Origin: Terrabacter tumescens | GTDB taxonomy: Bacteria > Actinomycetota > Actinomycetes > Actinomycetales > Dermatophilaceae | Length of the DNA stretch: 64,000 nt | Direction of reading: 5' to 3' | NCBI RefSeq assembly: GCF_014646815.1 | Contig: NZ_BMNZ01000005.1 | Location: 242,394-306,393 of the forward strand | Part shown: one piece after another, positions 44,420 to 53,347 of the stretch | Layout: every line of letters starts with the position of its first letter | Numbering within the stretch: position 1 is the first letter of the stretch | Made by a program: the position numbers and the translations under genes | Notes under the pieces: generated by a model | The model's input: the letters and a program-made list of their open reading frames with translations, nothing else | Database searches by the model: none | What the model was told of the DNA's origin: nothing

Positions 44420-45856
44420 ATGGACGGCCGGTGGACTGCCCTCGTGGCGCGGGTGCAGACGTACTTCGGCGTCGACACCGACTGGGAACGCGTGCCGGCC
44501 GACCGCGCCCACGTGCGGCGGGTCGACGCGTGGCTCGCCCTCGCCTTCCTCGTCACCGGGTCTCTGGGGGTCGAACTGCTGCGCAGCATCGACGCCCTCG
44601 GCTCGTTCCAGGACTCGTGGCTGTGGCCGCACCTCGTGGTCCTCGCCGGCACGGTGCCTCTCGTCTGGCGGCGGCGCTGGCCGCTCGCCGTGGCCGCCGG
44701 CCTGTCGCTTCACTTCTTCGGGGTCGGCATCGTCATGCCGGGCGTCGCGGCGTCGGTGCCGATGCAGGTCGTCTACTTCGTCGCGATCTTCACCGGCGTC
44801 GCCTGGGCGCGCGACCGGCGCCTCATGATCGGTGTCGTCGTCGGGATCGTGCTGCTGATGTTCGGCTGGCTCACCTGGCAGTTCGCCGTGGGTTCGGGCA
44901 TCGAGCAGGCTCTCAGCCACGACGGCCGGATGCCCGAGCGGCAGGGCCTGTTCGGGCCGGCCACCGCCTACGTCGTCTACAGCCTGCTCATCAACGCCTT
45001 CTACTTCGGCGGCGCCATCGTCGGGGGCCAGGCGGCCTGGCGCTCGGCGCTGCGCCGCGACCGGATGGCCGACCAGGCCCGGACCATCGAGACCCAGGCG
45101 ACGAGCCTGCGCCGGCAGGCGGTGGTCGAGGAGCGCCTCCGCATCGCCCGCGAGCTGCACGACGTCGTCGCCCACCACATCTCCGTCATCGGCATCCAGG
45201 CAGCCGCGGCGCGCCGGGTGCTGCGCCGCGACGCCGACGCGGCCGAGGGCGCCCTCCGCTCGGTCGAGACCTCCTCGCGCGACGCCGTCGCCCAGATGCG
45301 CGGCCTGCTCGGCACCCTGCGCACGGACGACACCGAGTCCTCGGGAGGTCCTTCCGGCGGGCCGTCCGACGGCTCCTCCGACGATCCCGCCGGCAGCGGC
45401 TCCGTCCCGCAGCCACGCTCCAGGGCTCCCGAGCCCGTGCTCGCAGACGTGCCGGCGCTCGCAGAGGAAGCCGCAGCGCACGGCCTCGACGTCCGGTGCC
45501 ACGTGGTCGAGGACTCCGTCGGCGCCGTGACGTCCGTGCCCGCACCGCTGGGCCTCTCGCTCTACCGCACCGCCCAGGAGGCGCTCGCGAACGTCCGCCG
45601 GCACTCGACGGCGTCGTCGGCGACCGTCTTCGTCCGCGTGGACCGACGGCCCGAGCACGGCTTCGCGCACGGCTACGCCGAGGTCGAGGTGCTCGACACC
45701 GGGCGGCCCCGCTCGGGCACGTCGGGCACCGGGCTGGGCCTGCTCGGGGTCCGCGAGCGCCTCGCGACCCACGGCGGCGTCAGCGAGATCGGCCCGCGCG
45801 TCACCGGCGGCTACCGTGTCCGGGTGCGTATGCCGCTGCCCGAGGACGCGTCGTGA
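44420..45856 (+). CDS. Two-component sensor histidine kinase (NarL-partner type)
   Basis: A 478-residue membrane kinase. Five to six hydrophobic helices (~35-200) form the sensor; an HisKA_3 dimerisation helix carries the phosphoacceptor His247 (RELHDVVAHH); the HATPase domain shows the N-box EALANVRRH and G-box GTGLGLLGVRERL. A Ser/Gly/Pro-rich linker (~305-340) is unusual inside the catalytic part. GGAG is 4 nt before the ATG. Its stop overlaps the GTG start of the response regulator. The ABC exporter downstream is the likely target. Confidence 0.9.
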   Translation: MDGRWTALVARVQTYFGVDTDWERVPADRAHVRRVDAWLALAFLVTGSLGVELLRSIDALGSFQDSWLWPHLVVLAGTVPLVWRRRWPLAVAAGLSLHFFGVGIVMPGVAASVPMQVVYFVAIFTGVAWARDRRLMIGVVVGIVLLMFGWLTWQFAVGSGIEQALSHDGRMPERQGLFGPATAYVVYSLLINAFYFGGAIVGGQAAWRSALRRDRMADQARTIETQATSLRRQAVVEERLRIARELHDVVAHHISVIGIQAAAARRVLRRDADAAEGALRSVETSSRDAVAQMRGLLGTLRTDDTESSGGPSGGPSDGSSDDPAGSGSVPQPRSRAPEPVLADVPALAEEAAAHGLDVRCHVVEDSVGAVTSVPAPLGLSLYRTAQEALANVRRHSTASSATVFVRVDRRPEHGFAHGYAEVEVLDTGRPRSGTSGTGLGLLGVRERLATHGGVSEIGPRVTGGYRVRVRMPLPEDAS

Positions 45857-46563
45857 CGCCGCCCACCCGCGTGCTCCTCGTCGACGACCACCGCCTCGTG
45901 CGCTCCGGCTTCTCGCTCATCCTCTCCGTCGAGGAGGACCTCGAGGTCGTAGGCGAGGCCAGCGACGGGGCCGAGGCCGTCCGGCTGACGCACGAGCTGC
46001 GCCCCGACGTCGTTCTCATGGACGTGCAGATGCCGGTCATGGACGGCATCGAGGCCACCCGCCGGATCGTGGCCGACGACCTCGCCAAGGTCGTCATCCT
46101 CACGACGTTCGACCAGGACGACTACGTGTTCGCGGGTCTCGGGGCGGGGGCCAGCGGCTTCCTGCTCAAGAACTCCGATGCCGAGCAGCTCGTCCAGGCG
46201 GTGCGCGCCGTCGCCGGCGGTCACGCGCTGCTCGCGCCGGAGGTCACGCGGCGCGTCATCGCGCAGATGGCCGCCGCGCCGGTGCCGGCGGCCCGTCCCG
46301 GCGTCCCCGGTCGGCAGGACCAGCGCGACCCGCGGCTCGACGAGCTGACCCCGCGCGAGCTCGAGGTGCTGGGCCTGGTGGGTCGAGGGCTGTCCAACGC
46401 CGAGGTCGCCGCCCACCTCTTCGTCGGCGAGGCCACCGTCAAGACCCACCTGTCCAACGTCTTCGCCAAGCTGCACCTGCGCGACCGGGTCCAGGCCGTC
46501 GTCCTCGCCTACGAGGCCGGGCTCATCCTGCCGGGGGACGTCGCGGATCCCCCGCGCGACTGA
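45853..46563 (+). CDS. NarL/FixJ-family response regulator
   Basis: A 236-residue regulator. The receiver domain begins VLLVDDHRLVRSG, with phospho-acceptor Asp57 in VVLMDVQMP and the conserved Thr and Lys in ILTTFD and FLLKN. A Pro/Ala linker (~150-175) leads to a LuxR-type helix-turn-helix (LTPRELEVLGLVGRGLSNAEVA, VKTHLSNVFAKL). Coupled to the kinase gene through a GTGA overlap and followed after 36 nt by an ABC transporter pair, suggesting a four-gene envelope- or drug-response unit. Confidence 0.93.
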   Translation: MTPPTRVLLVDDHRLVRSGFSLILSVEEDLEVVGEASDGAEAVRLTHELRPDVVLMDVQMPVMDGIEATRRIVADDLAKVVILTTFDQDDYVFAGLGAGASGFLLKNSDAEQLVQAVRAVAGGHALLAPEVTRRVIAQMAAAPVPAARPGVPGRQDQRDPRLDELTPRELEVLGLVGRGLSNAEVAAHLFVGEATVKTHLSNVFAKLHLRDRVQAVVLAYEAGLILPGDVADPPRD

Positions 46564-46599
46564 TCCGCCGGACGCCCGTCCACGCCTAGCGTGGGGCGC

Positions 46600-47526
46600 A
46601 TGAGCGCATCCGGGGAACGACTCACCAGACCACGAGCCACGGCCGACATCGAGCTGCGGCACCTCTCCCGCACGTTCGGCGAGATCCGCGCCGTCGACGA
46701 CGTCAGCTTCGACGTGCCGGCAGGACTGCTCACCGGCTTCGTCGGCGGCAACGGCGCAGGCAAGACGACGACGATGCGGATGCTCATGGGGGTCCTGTCC
46801 GCCACGGCGGGCGAGGTGCTCTGGGACGGCCGGCCCATCACCCAGCTCGACCGCCGCAGCTTCGGCTACATGCCCGAGGAGCGCGGTCTCTACCCGAAGC
46901 AGGCCGTGCTCGACCAGCTCGTCTACCTCGGCCGGCTGCGCGGGCTCTCCGCCGCCGCGGCCCGTGCCTCGGTGACGAGCCACCTCGAGCGCCTCGGCCT
47001 CGCCGACCGCGCCAAGGACCACGTCGAGAAGCTCTCGCTCGGCAACCAGCAGCGCGTGCAGATCGTCGCCGCGCTGATGGGTCACCCACGCGCCCTCGTG
47101 CTCGACGAGCCGTTCAGCGGGCTCGACCCGGCAGCTGTCGACAACATGGCCGACCTGCTGCGCGAGCACACCGCCCGCGGCGTCCCGGTGCTCTTCTCCT
47201 CCCACCAGCTCGACCTCGTCGAGCGGCTCTGCGAGCGTCTCGTGGTCCTGGCCCGCGGCCGCGTGGTCGCGTCCGGCACCCCCGAGGACCTGCGCTCGCA
47301 CTCCGTCGCCCGGCACCGTCTCGTGCTGTCCGGCGACGCGGGCTGGGTGCGCGGGGTCCCCGGCATCCACGCCGTCGACGTCGAGGGCTCGACCGCCCTG
47401 CTCGAGGTCGTCGAGCACGGCGCCGAGCGGCGCCTGCTCGAGGAGGCGCTGCGCCGCGGCGAGGTGCACGAGTTCTCACCCCAGCGACCGAGCCTGGCCC
47501 AGATCTACCGTGAGGTGACGGCATGA
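46600..47526 (+). CDS. ABC transporter ATP-binding protein (NatA-like)
   Basis: A 308-residue ATPase: Walker A GGNGAGKTT (~49-57), Q-loop region YMPEERGLYP, signature LSLGNQQR (~146-153, a variant of LSGGQ), Walker B LVLDEPFSGLDP, and H-loop SSHQ. The C-terminal ~80 residues form the regulatory extension seen in ABC-2 exporters of the NatA/DrrA group. The variant signature LSLGNQQR is common in NatA-type proteins. Start ATG at 46600; a GTG three codons upstream is possible. The next gene starts inside its stop (ATGA). Confidence 0.92.
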   Translation: MSASGERLTRPRATADIELRHLSRTFGEIRAVDDVSFDVPAGLLTGFVGGNGAGKTTTMRMLMGVLSATAGEVLWDGRPITQLDRRSFGYMPEERGLYPKQAVLDQLVYLGRLRGLSAAAARASVTSHLERLGLADRAKDHVEKLSLGNQQRVQIVAALMGHPRALVLDEPFSGLDPAAVDNMADLLREHTARGVPVLFSSHQLDLVERLCERLVVLARGRVVASGTPEDLRSHSVARHRLVLSGDAGWVRGVPGIHAVDVEGSTALLEVVEHGAERRLLEEALRRGEVHEFSPQRPSLAQIYREVTA

Positions 47527-48776
47527 CCACCACCGACCAGCGCCCCACCGACCGCGAGCGCGGCCCCGTCGCGGAGACCGCGCTCGCCGACACCACCGAC
47601 ACGGCGGCAGGCGGGCGCGCCTGGGCCGTCGTGGCGGCGCGCGAGATCGTCGTGCGCTTGACGAACCGCGCGTTCCTCGTCTCGACCCTCATCACGCTCG
47701 TCTTCATCGCCGGTTTCGGTGCCTTCTCGGTGTGGGAGGGCAGCAGGACGACGACCTACACCGTGGCCGTGGCCGGCTCCGACGGCCGTGCACTCGTCGA
47801 GCGAGCCGCGGTGTCGGCGCGGCAGGACGACGACAAGGTGTCGGTCGTCGCGACGTCCGTGTCGGGCGAGCCCGCGGCGCGCACCCTTGTCGACGAGGGG
47901 TCGGCCGACGCCTGGCTGCACGAGACGGGCACCGGTTGGACGCTGACGTCGGCCGACGACGCCGACCTCGCCCTGCGCACCGCCGTCGAGAGCGCGTTGC
48001 GGAGCACTGCCCTCGAACGCAACGCCGCTGCGGCCGGCACGACCGTCCAGGCCCTCGAGCAGGGCACGACGCTGACGACGACCCGCTTCGACGGCCAGGT
48101 CGGCAACAGCGGCTTCGTCAAGGGGGCGACGTTCGCCTTCGCGCTGCTCTTCTTCATGGCGGCGATGATGTTCGGCCAGCAGATCTCGGCGAGCGTCGTG
48201 GAGGAGAAGCAGTCCCGCCTCGTCGAGATCCTGGCGACCGCGATCCCCTTGCGGCAGCTGCTCGCCGGCAAGATCCTCGGCAACTCGGTCATCGCGCTGG
48301 GCCAGGTGGTGCTCTTCGCCGCCGTCGGCCTCGTGGCCGTGTCGTTCACCGACCTCTCGACGCTGCTGCCGAGCCTGTCGACGGCCGTCGTGTGGTTCGT
48401 GCTCTTCTTCGCGGTCGGCTTCTTCGCCCTCGCGTGCCTCTACGCCGTCGCCGGCGCCCTCGCGTCGCGCACCGAGGACCTTCAGTCGACGACGGCACCG
48501 ATGACGACGATCCTCATGGCCGTCTACGTCGCGAGCTTCGGACTGTCGGGCAAGGCGCTCGAGGTGGCCTCCTTCGTGCCGATCGCGTCGGTCGTGTCGA
48601 TGCCGGGGCGCCTGCTCGCCGGTGACGCGGCCTGGTGGGAGCCGGTGGTCGCCCTCCTGCTCATGGCCGGCTTCTCGGCGGTGACCGTCGTCGTCGGCGA
48701 GCGGATCTACCGTCGCTCGCTCATGCAGTCCGGGGGCCGCGTCTCGTGGAAGCAGGCGCTCACGGCTCAGGACTGA
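47523..48776 (+). CDS. ABC-2 family transporter permease (NatB-like)
   Basis: A 417-residue membrane protein. One helix near the N-terminus (~50-70), a ~130-residue extracytoplasmic domain (YTVAVAGSDGRALVE onward), then five helices (~205-400) with the ABC-2/NatB marker EEKQSRLVEILATAIP. With the ATPase it forms an exporter; NatAB extrudes sodium and relatives export drugs or peptides. Substrate unknown. Its last 17 nt overlap the convergent MFS gene. Confidence 0.9.
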   Translation: MTTTDQRPTDRERGPVAETALADTTDTAAGGRAWAVVAAREIVVRLTNRAFLVSTLITLVFIAGFGAFSVWEGSRTTTYTVAVAGSDGRALVERAAVSARQDDDKVSVVATSVSGEPAARTLVDEGSADAWLHETGTGWTLTSADDADLALRTAVESALRSTALERNAAAAGTTVQALEQGTTLTTTRFDGQVGNSGFVKGATFAFALLFFMAAMMFGQQISASVVEEKQSRLVEILATAIPLRQLLAGKILGNSVIALGQVVLFAAVGLVAVSFTDLSTLLPSLSTAVVWFVLFFAVGFFALACLYAVAGALASRTEDLQSTTAPMTTILMAVYVASFGLSGKALEVASFVPIASVVSMPGRLLAGDAAWWEPVVALLLMAGFSAVTVVVGERIYRRSLMQSGGRVSWKQALTAQD

Positions 48777-50037
48777 CCGGGGCGGCTGCTCCTCCCCGCT
48801 GGTGCTCGCCCTCGCCCGTCACGTGACGGTAGGGCGAGCACCAGAGGATGAGCGCCGACGCGGCGAGCCCGACGACGGCCGCCGCGATGGCGGTTCGATT
48901 GCCCCACGTGGCCGCCACCCAGCCGCCGAGTGGGGCGGCCACCGCGATGGACCCCCAGTTGAACGAGCGGATCGTGGCGTTCATCCGTCCTCGCAGCCGG
49001 TCGGGTGTCACGAGGTTGCGATAGCTCATCTCGAGCGGCCCGCGGACGCCCATCGCGAGTCCGAAGAGCGCGTTGGCGACCAGTGGCCAGAGGAGCGCTG
49101 ACGGCCCTGGCTGCGCGAGCAGCAGGAGGGCGTATGCCGTGGGGCTCAGCCACTCGGTCGTCGTGACCACCCGCCCGGTCCCGAAGCGCCGTCCGAGGCG
49201 CGGGGCGAGCCCGGCGCCGACGACACCGGTGACCCCGGTCGCGGCGAGGACGAGCCCGACCGCGATCGGGCCCAGCCGCAGCTCGGTCGTCGCGAAGTAG
49301 ACGAGCACCGTCGTCACCATGGCGTTGGCGAAGAACCACAGGTGCAGGGCGATCGCGTACGGCCCGAGGGTGACGTGGCGATAGACCCACGCCGCTCCCT
49401 CGCGCAGCTCGCTCCGGAGGTGCCGCTCGGCGGACGGCTCCGGCCTCGCCTCCTCGACACGGAGCGTCGCGAGCACGACGGCCGACACGGCATACGACAT
49501 CGCGTCGACGAGGATGGCCACGGGCGCGGAGAGCAGTCGCACGAGAGTCCCACCGACGAGCGGCCCGAGGGACTGCGTCGCCGAATACGTCTGTGCCAGG
49601 CGGGCATTCGCCGATGCGAGTCCGGGCGCTGGGACGATCGTCGGCAGCAGTGACAGGTGGGCAGCGGTGAAGAACATCGACGCCGAGCCGGTTGCGAAGA
49701 CGAGGACGGCGAGGATCGGCACCGTCAGGTGGCCGGTCAGCGCGAGCACTCCCACCGCCCCGAGCAGCACGGCGCACAGCACGTCGACCACGACGAGGAG
49801 CGGACGCCGGCGCATCCGGTCGACGACGACGCCGGCGAGCAGGCCGAAGAGCAGGTAGGGCAGCCACTGCGCGGACCGCACGATCCCGAGCGCCGTCTGG
49901 TCGGCGTGCAGCGTCTCGATGAGGAGCAGCTGCAGGGCCAGCGTCGAGACGAAGGTCCCGAGGTTCGAGACGGCGTCGGCGATCCAGAAACGGACGAAAG
50001 CCCCGGACCGGGACGTATCGACCGTCGATCGGGACAC
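48760..50037 (-). CDS. MFS transporter
   Basis: A 425-residue major facilitator with about 12 hydrophobic helices. The motif-A-like loop DRMRRRPLLVVVD follows helix 2. It has the layout of the enterobactin-exporter-like/MFS_3 group (FVRFWIADAVSNLGTFVSTLALQ start; RGPLEMSYRNLVTPDRLRGRMNAT in the central loop). Efflux of a small molecule is likely. GTG start with a near-perfect AAGGAGG 8 nt upstream, the strongest ribosome site in the window. The 3' end overlaps the convergent permease gene by 17 nt. Confidence 0.9.
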   Translation of the reverse strand: MSRSTVDTSRSGAFVRFWIADAVSNLGTFVSTLALQLLLIETLHADQTALGIVRSAQWLPYLLFGLLAGVVVDRMRRRPLLVVVDVLCAVLLGAVGVLALTGHLTVPILAVLVFATGSASMFFTAAHLSLLPTIVPAPGLASANARLAQTYSATQSLGPLVGGTLVRLLSAPVAILVDAMSYAVSAVVLATLRVEEARPEPSAERHLRSELREGAAWVYRHVTLGPYAIALHLWFFANAMVTTVLVYFATTELRLGPIAVGLVLAATGVTGVVGAGLAPRLGRRFGTGRVVTTTEWLSPTAYALLLLAQPGPSALLWPLVANALFGLAMGVRGPLEMSYRNLVTPDRLRGRMNATIRSFNWGSIAVAAPLGGWVAATWGNRTAIAAAVVGLAASALILWCSPYRHVTGEGEHQRGGAAAPVSPEP

Positions 50038-50172
50038 GCGTGCCCCCTCCTTACGTGCAGCCGACGATTCCTTGACACCACCTTGTCGAGTTCTGACCTG
50101 AACGTCGACCCGACGCGTCGGATCTGCCCTACCGTGGACGTGACGTTCGGAGGGCTCCGGGCGACGAAACCA

Positions 50173-50238
50173 GCGACCGGATGCTCCCCCGGTCGCGCCG
50201 AGCAGGCCCCGGCAACCGGATGCGTCGGGGCCTGCTCG
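50173..50238 (-). terminator. Tandem hairpins after the citrate synthase gene
   Basis: Two neighbouring stems: GCGACCGG/CCGGTCGC (50173-50196, 8 bp) and CGAGCAGGCCCCG/CGGGGCCTGCTCG (50199-50238, 13 bp, 14-nt loop). They lie just downstream of the citrate synthase stop and are its likely terminator. The rest of 50038-50172 is the 5' side of the MFS gene and contains AT-richer promoter-like sequence (TTGACA at 50073-50078). Confidence 0.8.
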
Positions 50239-50262
50239 ATGCCCTCTCCCGGGCGCGGCGAC

Positions 50263-51435
50263 TCAGGCCGGCAGCGGCGTGCGCGTGCCGGTCGGCACGG
50301 GCTGGGGCGGCGGCGGTCCCACGTAGCGCGCGGCGGGCCGGATGATCTTCGGGTCGCGGCTCTGCTCCAGGACGTTCGCCGTCCAGCCGACGACCCGCGC
50401 GACGCAGAACGTCGGCGTGAACATCGACGGGTCGAGCCCTGCCAGCTTCATGACGACGCCGGCGTAGAACTCGACGTTGGCGTGCAGCTCGCGACCGGGC
50501 TTGAGGTCGGCCAGCGCCTGCTCGATGGCGTCCTCCACCCCGACGGCGAGGTCGACGAGCGGGTCGTCCCAGCCGCGGGCGACCGTCTTGAGCATCTCCG
50601 AGCGCGGGTCGCGGGTGCGGTAGACGGCGTGGCCGAACCCCATGATCCGGGCGCCCGACGCGATGCGCTCGCGCACCCAGCCGTCGGCCCGGTCCAGCGT
50701 GCCGATCTCGTCGAGCGCCTCGAGCGCGCGGCTCGGGGCGCCTCCGTGCAGCGGCCCGGAGAACGAGCCGATGGCCCCGACGAGGCAGGCCGCGAGGTCG
50801 GCGCCGGTGCTCGCGATGACCCGGGCCGTGAAGGTCGAGGCGTTGAAGCCGTGGTCCATCGTCGCGACGAGGTACTGCTCGACGGCCCGGGCGTCGCCCG
50901 CGGCGGGCAGCCGTCCGGTCACCATGCGCAGGTAGTCCTCGGCGTGGCCGAGGCTCGGGTCCGCGGGGATGGGCTCGAGGCCCTGGTGCAGCCGGTGGGC
51001 CGCAGCCAGGATCGTCGGCGTGATCGCGACCGAGGCCATCGCGGCGGCGAGCTTCTCGTCCTCGTCGCAGTCGTAGAGGGGCCGCAGGCCGGCGATGCCG
51101 CCCCACGCCGACAGTGCCGTGCGCAGCACCTGGAGCGAGTCGGTCGTCGTCGCGCAGATGGCCGGCAGCAGGTCGGCTAGCGCGGCCGGAAGGACGCGCA
51201 GCCGGCCGATCTCGGCCGTGAACGTCGCGAGCTCGTCGGCGTCCGGGAGGTGGCCGCGCTCGAGCAGGTGCCAGGCCTGCTCGAAGCCGACCTTCTCGGC
51301 CAGCTCGACGGCGGAGTACTGCCGGTAGTGGAAGAAGCCCTCGTCGCCGCGGACGTCGCCGAGCTCGGTGTCGGTGACGACGACCTTGGCCAGGCCCTTC
51401 GGGACGGTGATGAAACCGGTGGGGTTGGTGGACAT
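50263..51435 (-). CDS. citA: Citrate synthase-family protein (CitA-like)
   Basis: A 390-residue enzyme condensing acetyl-CoA with oxaloacetate. Substrate and catalytic positions: DHGFNAST (His195), GPLHGGAP (His230), GFGHAVY (His269) and NVEFYAG (Glu322, where the classic enzyme has the catalytic Asp). An Arg in TRDPR follows. The Glu for Asp change is shared with some actinobacterial second citrate synthases, which may be slower or use other keto acids. RBS GAGGAG before ATG. Divergent from an HTH-citrate synthase fusion, with shared operator dyads between them. Confidence 0.9.
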   Translation of the reverse strand: MSTNPTGFITVPKGLAKVVVTDTELGDVRGDEGFFHYRQYSAVELAEKVGFEQAWHLLERGHLPDADELATFTAEIGRLRVLPAALADLLPAICATTTDSLQVLRTALSAWGGIAGLRPLYDCDEDEKLAAAMASVAITPTILAAAHRLHQGLEPIPADPSLGHAEDYLRMVTGRLPAAGDARAVEQYLVATMDHGFNASTFTARVIASTGADLAACLVGAIGSFSGPLHGGAPSRALEALDEIGTLDRADGWVRERIASGARIMGFGHAVYRTRDPRSEMLKTVARGWDDPLVDLAVGVEDAIEQALADLKPGRELHANVEFYAGVVMKLAGLDPSMFTPTFCVARVVGWTANVLEQSRDPKIIRPAARYVGPPPPQPVPTGTRTPLPA

Positions 51436-51535
51436 GGGGTGCTCCTCTCGGGTTCACTCGTCACTCTCAGCGATGTTGATCAACACCGTCAATGTTGATC
51501 GCGTCAACTGTTGACCCGATCAACCCGGAGGCGAC
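51436..51535. promoter_or_regulatory. Divergent promoter/operator of the citrate synthase pair, three GTTGA/TCAAC dyads
   Basis: The 100-bp spacer contains the 12-bp perfect palindrome TGTTGATCAACA (51474-51485), then GTTGA-N5-TCAAC (51494-51508) and GTTGA-N5-TCAAC (51510-51524), all with the same half-sites. Centres are 22 and 16 bp apart, mostly one to two helical turns, so a dimer could bind two or three sites cooperatively. It is far more AT-rich than its surroundings. This is a strong candidate binding site for the helix-turn-helix domain encoded alongside. Confidence 0.85.
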
Positions 51536-52699
51536 ATGGCGATGACGTCAGGCACGTGGATCACGACGACGGAGGCTGCCCAGCGGCTCGGCGTCAAGCG
51601 CGCGACCCTCTACGCCTACGTCAGCCGTGGGCTGCTCCGCAGCGAGCGCCGACCCGGCCAGCAGGAGAGCCTCTTCGACCGCGCCCAGATCGACGCCATG
51701 GCTTCGGCCACCCGGCCGCCGGGAGGTCCGCAGCCGGTCCTGCGCTTCCGCAGCATCGCGACGTCGGTGAGCAGCCAGACCGAGGGCGACCTGCTCTATC
51801 GCGGGCACCCCCTGTCGGAGGTCGTGTCCCTCGGGTCGCTCGAGGAGGCGGCTGCCATCGTGCTGGGATCCGCTGTGGCGCAGGGAGTTCCGGGCCCGGA
51901 CCCCTCGGTGCCGGCCGGTGTCGACCTCTCGAGCCTGCCGCTCGAGCGCCGGATGCCGGTCGCGGTGCAGCTGCTCGCCGCGGCCGACCCGTTCGCGTCC
52001 GACACCGACCCCGCACGGGTCAGGGCCGCGGCCGTGCCGACGCTGCGCGCTGCGTTGACGCTGCTCGCCGGGGGTCAGGGCCAGTCGGACCTGGCGGCGC
52101 TCGCGCTGGCGGCACTGGGCGGGTCACCCTCGGCACGCGCCGACGTCGCGGCGCTCCGGGTCCTGCTCGTCGCCCTCCTCGACCACGGCCTGACGGCCTC
52201 GACGGTGGCGGCCCGCGTCACCGCCTCGACGCGCGCGGGACTCCACGACTGCCTCTGCGCCGCGTATGCCGCGATGGCCGGGCCGCTCCACGGTGCGGCG
52301 CCGGTCGCCGCCCACGCCCTGCTCACGGACGGCGTCGACCCGGCTGTCCTCGTCGCGCGCTCGCTGCGCGAGCGTGGTGCGGTGGCCGGCTTCGGCCACT
52401 TCCTCTACCCCGACGGCGACCCGCGCGCCGACGTCGTCCTCGAAGCCCTGTGGCGCCGACGCGGCACCACCCGGCTGCGGCGCCGCGTCGAGAGCCTCGC
52501 CGCTCTCGTCGCCGAGCGCACCGGCGCGCTGCCCAACATCGACCTCGCGAGCGCGGCCGTGCTGCACGCGTTGGGCCTGCCTGCCGAGTCCGGCGAGGTC
52601 GTCTTCCAGGTGGCCCGCACCGTCGGCGTCGCCGCGCACGTCGCGGAGGAGTATGCCGAGGAGCCGCTGCGCTGGCGGGGCCGCGACCCGCAGGGCTGA
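51536..52699 (+). CDS. Helix-turn-helix/citrate synthase-domain fusion protein
   Basis: A 387-residue protein. Residues ~8-60 are a MerR/excisionase-type helix-turn-helix (WITTTEAAQRLGVKRATLYAYVSRGLL); ~68-380 is a citrate synthase fold. His217 (LDHGLTAST), His252 (GPLHGAAP), His288 (GFGHFLY) and Asp336 (NIDLASA) line up with substrate and catalytic residues, so it may still bind oxaloacetate or acyl-CoA, or be active. The fusion plus the operator-rich spacer suggests a metabolite-sensing regulator of citA and itself (inference). GGAGG is 6 nt before the ATG. Similar pairs are known in Streptomyces, but I know of no proven role. Confidence 0.88.
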   Translation: MAMTSGTWITTTEAAQRLGVKRATLYAYVSRGLLRSERRPGQQESLFDRAQIDAMASATRPPGGPQPVLRFRSIATSVSSQTEGDLLYRGHPLSEVVSLGSLEEAAAIVLGSAVAQGVPGPDPSVPAGVDLSSLPLERRMPVAVQLLAAADPFASDTDPARVRAAAVPTLRAALTLLAGGQGQSDLAALALAALGGSPSARADVAALRVLLVALLDHGLTASTVAARVTASTRAGLHDCLCAAYAAMAGPLHGAAPVAAHALLTDGVDPAVLVARSLRERGAVAGFGHFLYPDGDPRADVVLEALWRRRGTTRLRRRVESLAALVAERTGALPNIDLASAAVLHALGLPAESGEVVFQVARTVGVAAHVAEEYAEEPLRWRGRDPQG

Positions 52700-52732
52700 G
52701 CCAGCGGCCGGCGACCGGCGGCCGGCGACCGG

Positions 52733-53347
52733 CTAGACGTGCTGGTCGAACACGTGCCGACGCACCCACGCGTGCATCGCCACCGCCGCGGCCGCTCCGG
52801 CGTTGATCGAGCGGGTCGAGCCGAACTGCTCGATGTGCAGCACGGCAGCGCACTCGGCGCGCATCGGCTCCGAGAGGCCCGGCCCCTCCTGCCCGAAGAC
52901 GAGGACGCACCGGCGCGGCAGGTCGAAGGTCTCGAGCGGCACCGAGCCGGGCAGGTTGTCGATGCCGATGACGACCAGTCCCTCGGCAGCCGCCCAGGCC
53001 GCGAGCGCCGCGGCGTCCGGGTGGTGGTGCTCGTGCTGGTAGCGGTCGGTGACCATCGCCCCGCGGCGGTTCCACCGGCGCCTGCCGACGATGTGGAAGG
53101 CCTGCGCGCCCATGGCGTTGGCCGTGCGGATGACCGAGCCGATGTTGAAGTCGTGGCCCCAGTTCTCGACGGCGACGTGGAAGTCGTGCCGCCGGGTGTC
53201 GAGGTCGGCGACGATCGCGTCGTGCCGCCAGTAGCGGTACGCGTCGACGACGTTGCGCCGGTCACCGTGCTCGAGCAGCTCGGGGTCCCAGTGGTCGCCG
53301 TCGGGCCAGGGGCCCGGCCACGGTCCGACGCCCACCTCTGGTTCCAC
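52733..53347 (-). CDS. TrmH/SpoU-family RNA 2'-O-methyltransferase
   Basis: A ~204-residue SPOUT enzyme. Motif 1 NWGHDFNIGSVIRTANAMGA, motif 2 VFGQEGPGLSEPM and motif 3 LHIEQFGSTRSINAGAAAAVAMHAW form the trefoil knot that binds S-adenosylmethionine; the Ser-x-Asn in motif 3 is typical. Target (tRNA or rRNA ribose) unknown. The GTG at 53347 gives a family-like N-terminus; the longer frame upstream reads as non-coding Pro/Arg-rich sequence. Confidence 0.88.
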   Translation of the reverse strand: MEPEVGVGPWPGPWPDGDHWDPELLEHGDRRNVVDAYRYWRHDAIVADLDTRRHDFHVAVENWGHDFNIGSVIRTANAMGAQAFHIVGRRRWNRRGAMVTDRYQHEHHHPDAAALAAWAAAEGLVVIGIDNLPGSVPLETFDLPRRCVLVFGQEGPGLSEPMRAECAAVLHIEQFGSTRSINAGAAAAVAMHAWVRRHVFDQHV

